A stretch of DNA of 8,670 nucleotides, taken from positions 1 through 8,670 of the forward strand of contig JANQQY010000345.1 of assembly GCA_028284845.1 (NCBI GenBank), in the 5' to 3' direction. Made by a program: the position numbers and the translations under genes. The DNA comes from Spirochaetales bacterium (lineage in GTDB: Bacteria; Spirochaetota; Spirochaetia; DSM-27196; SLST01). Under the pieces are notes generated by a model. It was given only the letters and a program-made list of their open reading frames with translations. It was not told the DNA's origin and did not search any database. This document shows positions 6,615 to 8,670 of this stretch, piece by piece (position 1 is the stretch's first letter; each line of letters opens with the position of its first letter).

Positions 6615-6935
6615 CTACACCTCCTCGGTGTAGAGAATGAGTGGATATCCGTTCTCGGATGCCTGCCGGAGGGCCTTCTCTGTCCGTGAGTTCGCAACGT
6701 CATAAGTGTACACGCCAACCACCGATTTGCCCCCTTGGTGGGCCGTAAGCATGATGCGACGTGCTTCCGAGCGGTCCTTCTTGAAGATCGAAACGAGAAT
6801 CTCAATGACGAACTCCCGGGGGGTGAAGTCGTCGTTGACCAGAAGCACTCGGTACATCGACGGCGGCTTGACCTCGGGTTTAGTGCGCTCCTGAACGTCT
6901 GTGCCGCCGCCAGGAGGATTGACGGGATCTGACAT
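6615..6935 (-). CDS. clpS: ClpS, N-end rule adaptor of the ClpAP/ClpCP protease
   Basis: A 106-aa cytoplasmic adaptor that delivers proteins with destabilising N-terminal residues to a Clp AAA+ unfoldase. A disordered Pro/Gly-rich N-terminus (1-26) precedes the ClpS core: YRVLLVNDDFTPREFVIEIL (28-47), RRIMLTAHQGG (59-69), VVGVYTYDVA (72-81) and YPLILYTEEV (97-106). Substrate-pocket residues Asn34, Asp35, Asp36, Thr38 and His66 are conserved at the same numbers as in E. coli ClpS. The gatekeeper Met40 of E. coli is Arg40 here, as I recall for alphaproteobacterial ClpS2-type proteins. Start: ATG 6935 gives the normal ClpS length. An upstream extension of 54 codons would lie within the M16 gene and is not credible. 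ATG follows the M16 stop after 1 nt (TAGaATG), with GAAGAG 4 nt upstream, so translation is probably coupled. No clpA lies in the window. Confidence 0.96.
   Translation of the reverse strand: MSDPVNPPGGGTDVQERTKPEVKPPSMYRVLLVNDDFTPREFVIEILVSIFKKDRSEARRIMLTAHQGGKSVVGVYTYDVANSRTEKALRQASENGYPLILYTEEV
6618..6625 (-). promoter_or_regulatory. Perfect Shine-Dalgarno inside the clpS 3' end, for the vWA/PIG-L gene
   Basis: AGGAGGTG is fully complementary to the 16S rRNA 3' end and is made by the last codons of clpS (Glu-Glu-Val). Counting from the AGGAGG core, it is 9 nt before CTG 6610, and no ATG, GTG or TTG follows at a usable distance in the vWA/PIG-L frame. This supports the CTG start and translational coupling to clpS. 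Confidence 0.6.
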
Positions 6936-6936
6936 T

Positions 6937-8670
6937 CTACTCTTCGGCCTCCGGTAGCAGTGTGACCTGAACATAGCGGTCGAGGTCAAGGTAGCGAATC
7001 GCCGATTCACGCAGCTTGGCGGCGTCGAGCGCGTCGACCAGGTCGATGTACTCCCGAATCGCAGCGACTGGCCGGCCGTGTCGGACGGCGAAGGCAAGCT
7101 GCCCCAGCCAGAACTGATTGCTCGTCAGTCGTTCCTGGAACCCGACTCGTTGTGTCTCTTGAACTCGAGCGACGTAGGGTTCGGCGGCGTCAGGCTGTTT
7201 GAGCTCGTCAATGACTTCAAAGACCGTCTCCGTCAGTTCGCCAATCCGCGCCGGATCGGCTCGGAAGGTGATGAGTACGGCGTACCGGTCGAACGGCTGG
7301 CGAGTGAACTGCGCCTGCACACCGACGCCGTAGGTACCCGACTCGTCCTCTCGAATGACTTCCTGCATCCGAGCGCTCAAGAGTCGCTCGAGGGCACGAA
7401 TCTCGTAGTTATTCGCTTGCGAGAACTCATAGGTGCCGTAGAAGGTCAAGACCACCTCGCTGATAGGCTCAATGCCGAACTCGATCGCTTCGACCTGCGG
7501 CTCTTCTGGTCGGCGGACTCCAACGTCCCGCCAGCCGGTCTGTCCGACACTCGCCGGCAGGCTGGCAAGGTAGTTCTCAATGAGCGGAAGAAAGGTTGCC
7601 TCGTCGATCGTTCCGACAAAGACGAAGGTAAACCCGTCGGCATTCCCGAATCGGTTCTGATAGAACTCGAGCGTGTCGTCGATGGAGAAGTCAGCGATCT
7701 CCGAGGCTGCAAGAGGAAGCGAACGTGGATTGCCGTCGTTGTAGAGTTCAGAGAACCGACGATTCAGCTGGTACTGCGGCTGATTCTCCTGATTCGAGAC
7801 GACCGCAGCGAGCTGGTTTGTGAGTGCCGTGTAGACGGCCTCATCGCGGCGAGGCGAAGTCATCTTGAGATGAAGAAGTTGAAGTGCGGTCTCCAGGTCT
7901 TCAACTGATGCCGAGCCGGTGAACCCCTCTTCGTAGGTGTCAACAAAGGGTGAGACGGACAGGGCTCGACCGGCGAGAAGGCGTTCGAGATCTGCGGCAG
8001 AGAGCTCGCCGTAACCCATCTGCTCGGTAAAGACGGTCGCGTACTGGGCCGACCGGAAGGCGTCTGACGTCGACGAACCGCCGGATCGGAACGCCGAAAA
8101 CACTATCTGATCGGCGCGGTAGTCGGTGGGCATGTAAACGACGCGCGTACCATTGCTGAGCCTGAGATCGACCGCACCTTCGGCATCGAGCGAGGTTCTT
8201 GCGACGATACTCCCAGGCGCGGGGAGCTCGGTAATGATCGACTGCGCGACTTCCGGATCCTCGTAGGGTTCGACATCGGCTTGCATTGCGAGGTCAAACG
8301 CGTCCTCAAGTTGGTCGGTTGTCACCTGTGCCAGATCGTCACGTTGGATCGCACTCACCAGGACGACCCGATTGCGATCTTCTAGATAGAGCTCCGCGAG
8401 CGTGTTCATCTCTTCGAGTTGGATCTCCGGAATGAGTCGCTCCTGAAGGGTGCGCTCGAACGCGATACCGGGAATCGCCTCGTTCTGCAGGAACGCCCGG
8501 ACATACTCTTCGGCGAAGCTCTCCGAATTGATGTTCTCTCGCTCACGGTAGATCTGCTCGATCGAGCGCAGCTGGTTCGCCTTCGCCCGCTCCAGTTCGG
8601 TGGGGGTGAATCCGTAGCGCTGGACTCGGCGGATCTCCTCGATGAGGGCGACCAGTGCGGGCACCACGTC
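6937..8670 (-). CDS. M16 family (insulinase/PqqL-type) metallopeptidase, C-terminal part
   Basis: At least 577 codons in frame; the gene runs off the right edge, so the start, any signal peptide and the catalytic HxxEH domain are not visible. GTG 8667 is only an internal codon. From residue 1 of that GTG, about 1-130 is the end of one M16 half, including FTPTELERAKANQLRSIEQI and the R-N-R-V-V-L-V strand that ends these domains. At about 165-180, LRLSNGTRVVYMP opens a new M16 lobe with FRSGGSS (193-199). The last lobe covers about 400-576 with RALERLLSARMQEVIRED (424-441) and GTYGVGVQA (444-452). This is the non-catalytic C-terminal half of a large (about 900 aa) M16 peptidase like E. coli PqqL, which is periplasmic. 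Expected role: degradation of short or unfolded polypeptides in the envelope, by family. It is the first visible gene of the operon; its TAG stop is 1 nt from clpS. Confidence 0.93.
   Translation of the reverse strand, partial: DVVPALVALIEEIRRVQRYGFTPTELERAKANQLRSIEQIYRERENINSESFAEEYVRAFLQNEAIPGIAFERTLQERLIPEIQLEEMNTLAELYLEDRNRVVLVSAIQRDDLAQVTTDQLEDAFDLAMQADVEPYEDPEVAQSIITELPAPGSIVARTSLDAEGAVDLRLSNGTRVVYMPTDYRADQIVFSAFRSGGSSTSDAFRSAQYATVFTEQMGYGELSAADLERLLAGRALSVSPFVDTYEEGFTGSASVEDLETALQLLHLKMTSPRRDEAVYTALTNQLAAVVSNQENQPQYQLNRRFSELYNDGNPRSLPLAASEIADFSIDDTLEFYQNRFGNADGFTFVFVGTIDEATFLPLIENYLASLPASVGQTGWRDVGVRRPEEPQVEAIEFGIEPISEVVLTFYGTYEFSQANNYEIRALERLLSARMQEVIREDESGTYGVGVQAQFTRQPFDRYAVLITFRADPARIGELTETVFEVIDELKQPDAAEPYVARVQETQRVGFQERLTSNQFWLGQLAFAVRHGRPVAAIREYIDLVDALDAAKLRESAIRYLDLDRYVQVTLLPEAEE

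Noticed and set aside
6611..6805. 65-codon N-terminal extension of the vWA/PIG-L protein
   Set aside because: It lies wholly within clpS in another frame, is Arg-rich and would bury the signal peptide.
6936..7097. 54-codon N-terminal extension of ClpS
   Set aside because: It lies within the end of the M16 gene; ATG 6935 gives the standard ClpS length with pocket residues at the E. coli numbers.
7078..7908. Long + strand ORF (276 codons)
   Set aside because: Exactly antisense to the M16 peptidase, whose homology is clear; no family resemblance and no ribosome site. It is a product of high GC content.
1..8670. CRISPR arrays, insertion sequences, tRNA/rRNA, large repeats, riboswitches
   Set aside because: None seen on reading. 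Intergenic DNA totals under 150 bases, and no direct or inverted repeat other than the hppA terminator stood out.

Overview
The window is 8.67 kb of gene-dense bacterial chromosome with eight supported protein-coding genes, all in good coding frames. There is no sign of insertion sequences, CRISPR arrays, tRNA or rRNA, and no gene-free stretch longer than about 65 bases. GC content is high (roughly 58-60 % by eye). The gene set (a membrane pyrophosphatase, an M16 peptidase, ClpS, and a signal-peptide protein with an extracytoplasmic domain) fits a didermic or similar free-living bacterium. I cannot name the phylum. Groups such as spirochaetes, Gemmatimonadota or Myxococcota would fit, but this is a guess. 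Six of the eight stop codons are TAG, which is unusual for a high-GC bacterium.

Left part (1-2918). The window opens inside the C-terminus of a GGDEF (diguanylate cyclase) protein on the + strand. Its last 97 bases run antisense through the 3' end of a convergent MTH1-like NUDIX hydrolase gene. The NUDIX gene is divergent from hppA, a K+-dependent-type membrane pyrophosphatase. hppA has a recognisable extended -10 promoter and Shine-Dalgarno sequence and ends in a textbook intrinsic terminator with a cUUCGg loop.

Middle (2919-3149). A 76-codon unknown protein starts inside the U-tract of the hppA terminator and ends in a CTAG shared with the stop of the convergent mrp gene.

Right part (3146-8670, all on the - strand). 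This reads like one operon, in transcription order: an M16 metallopeptidase (N-terminus outside the window), clpS (1-nt gap), a 701-aa membrane protein that probably starts at CTG 4 nt after clpS, then mrp/apbC (51-nt gap). The 701-aa protein is the most unusual item. It joins a signal peptide and vWA domain, a membrane segment, an FHA-like cytoplasmic domain, a second membrane segment and an extracytoplasmic PIG-L/LmbE-type deacetylase domain. The Mrp protein lacks the usual CxxC and carries a C-terminal DUF971 domain with its own CxCxxC. The operon mixes protein quality control (M16, ClpS), an envelope sugar-deacetylase/adhesion-type protein and Fe-S cluster delivery. Any functional link between them is inference from gene order only.
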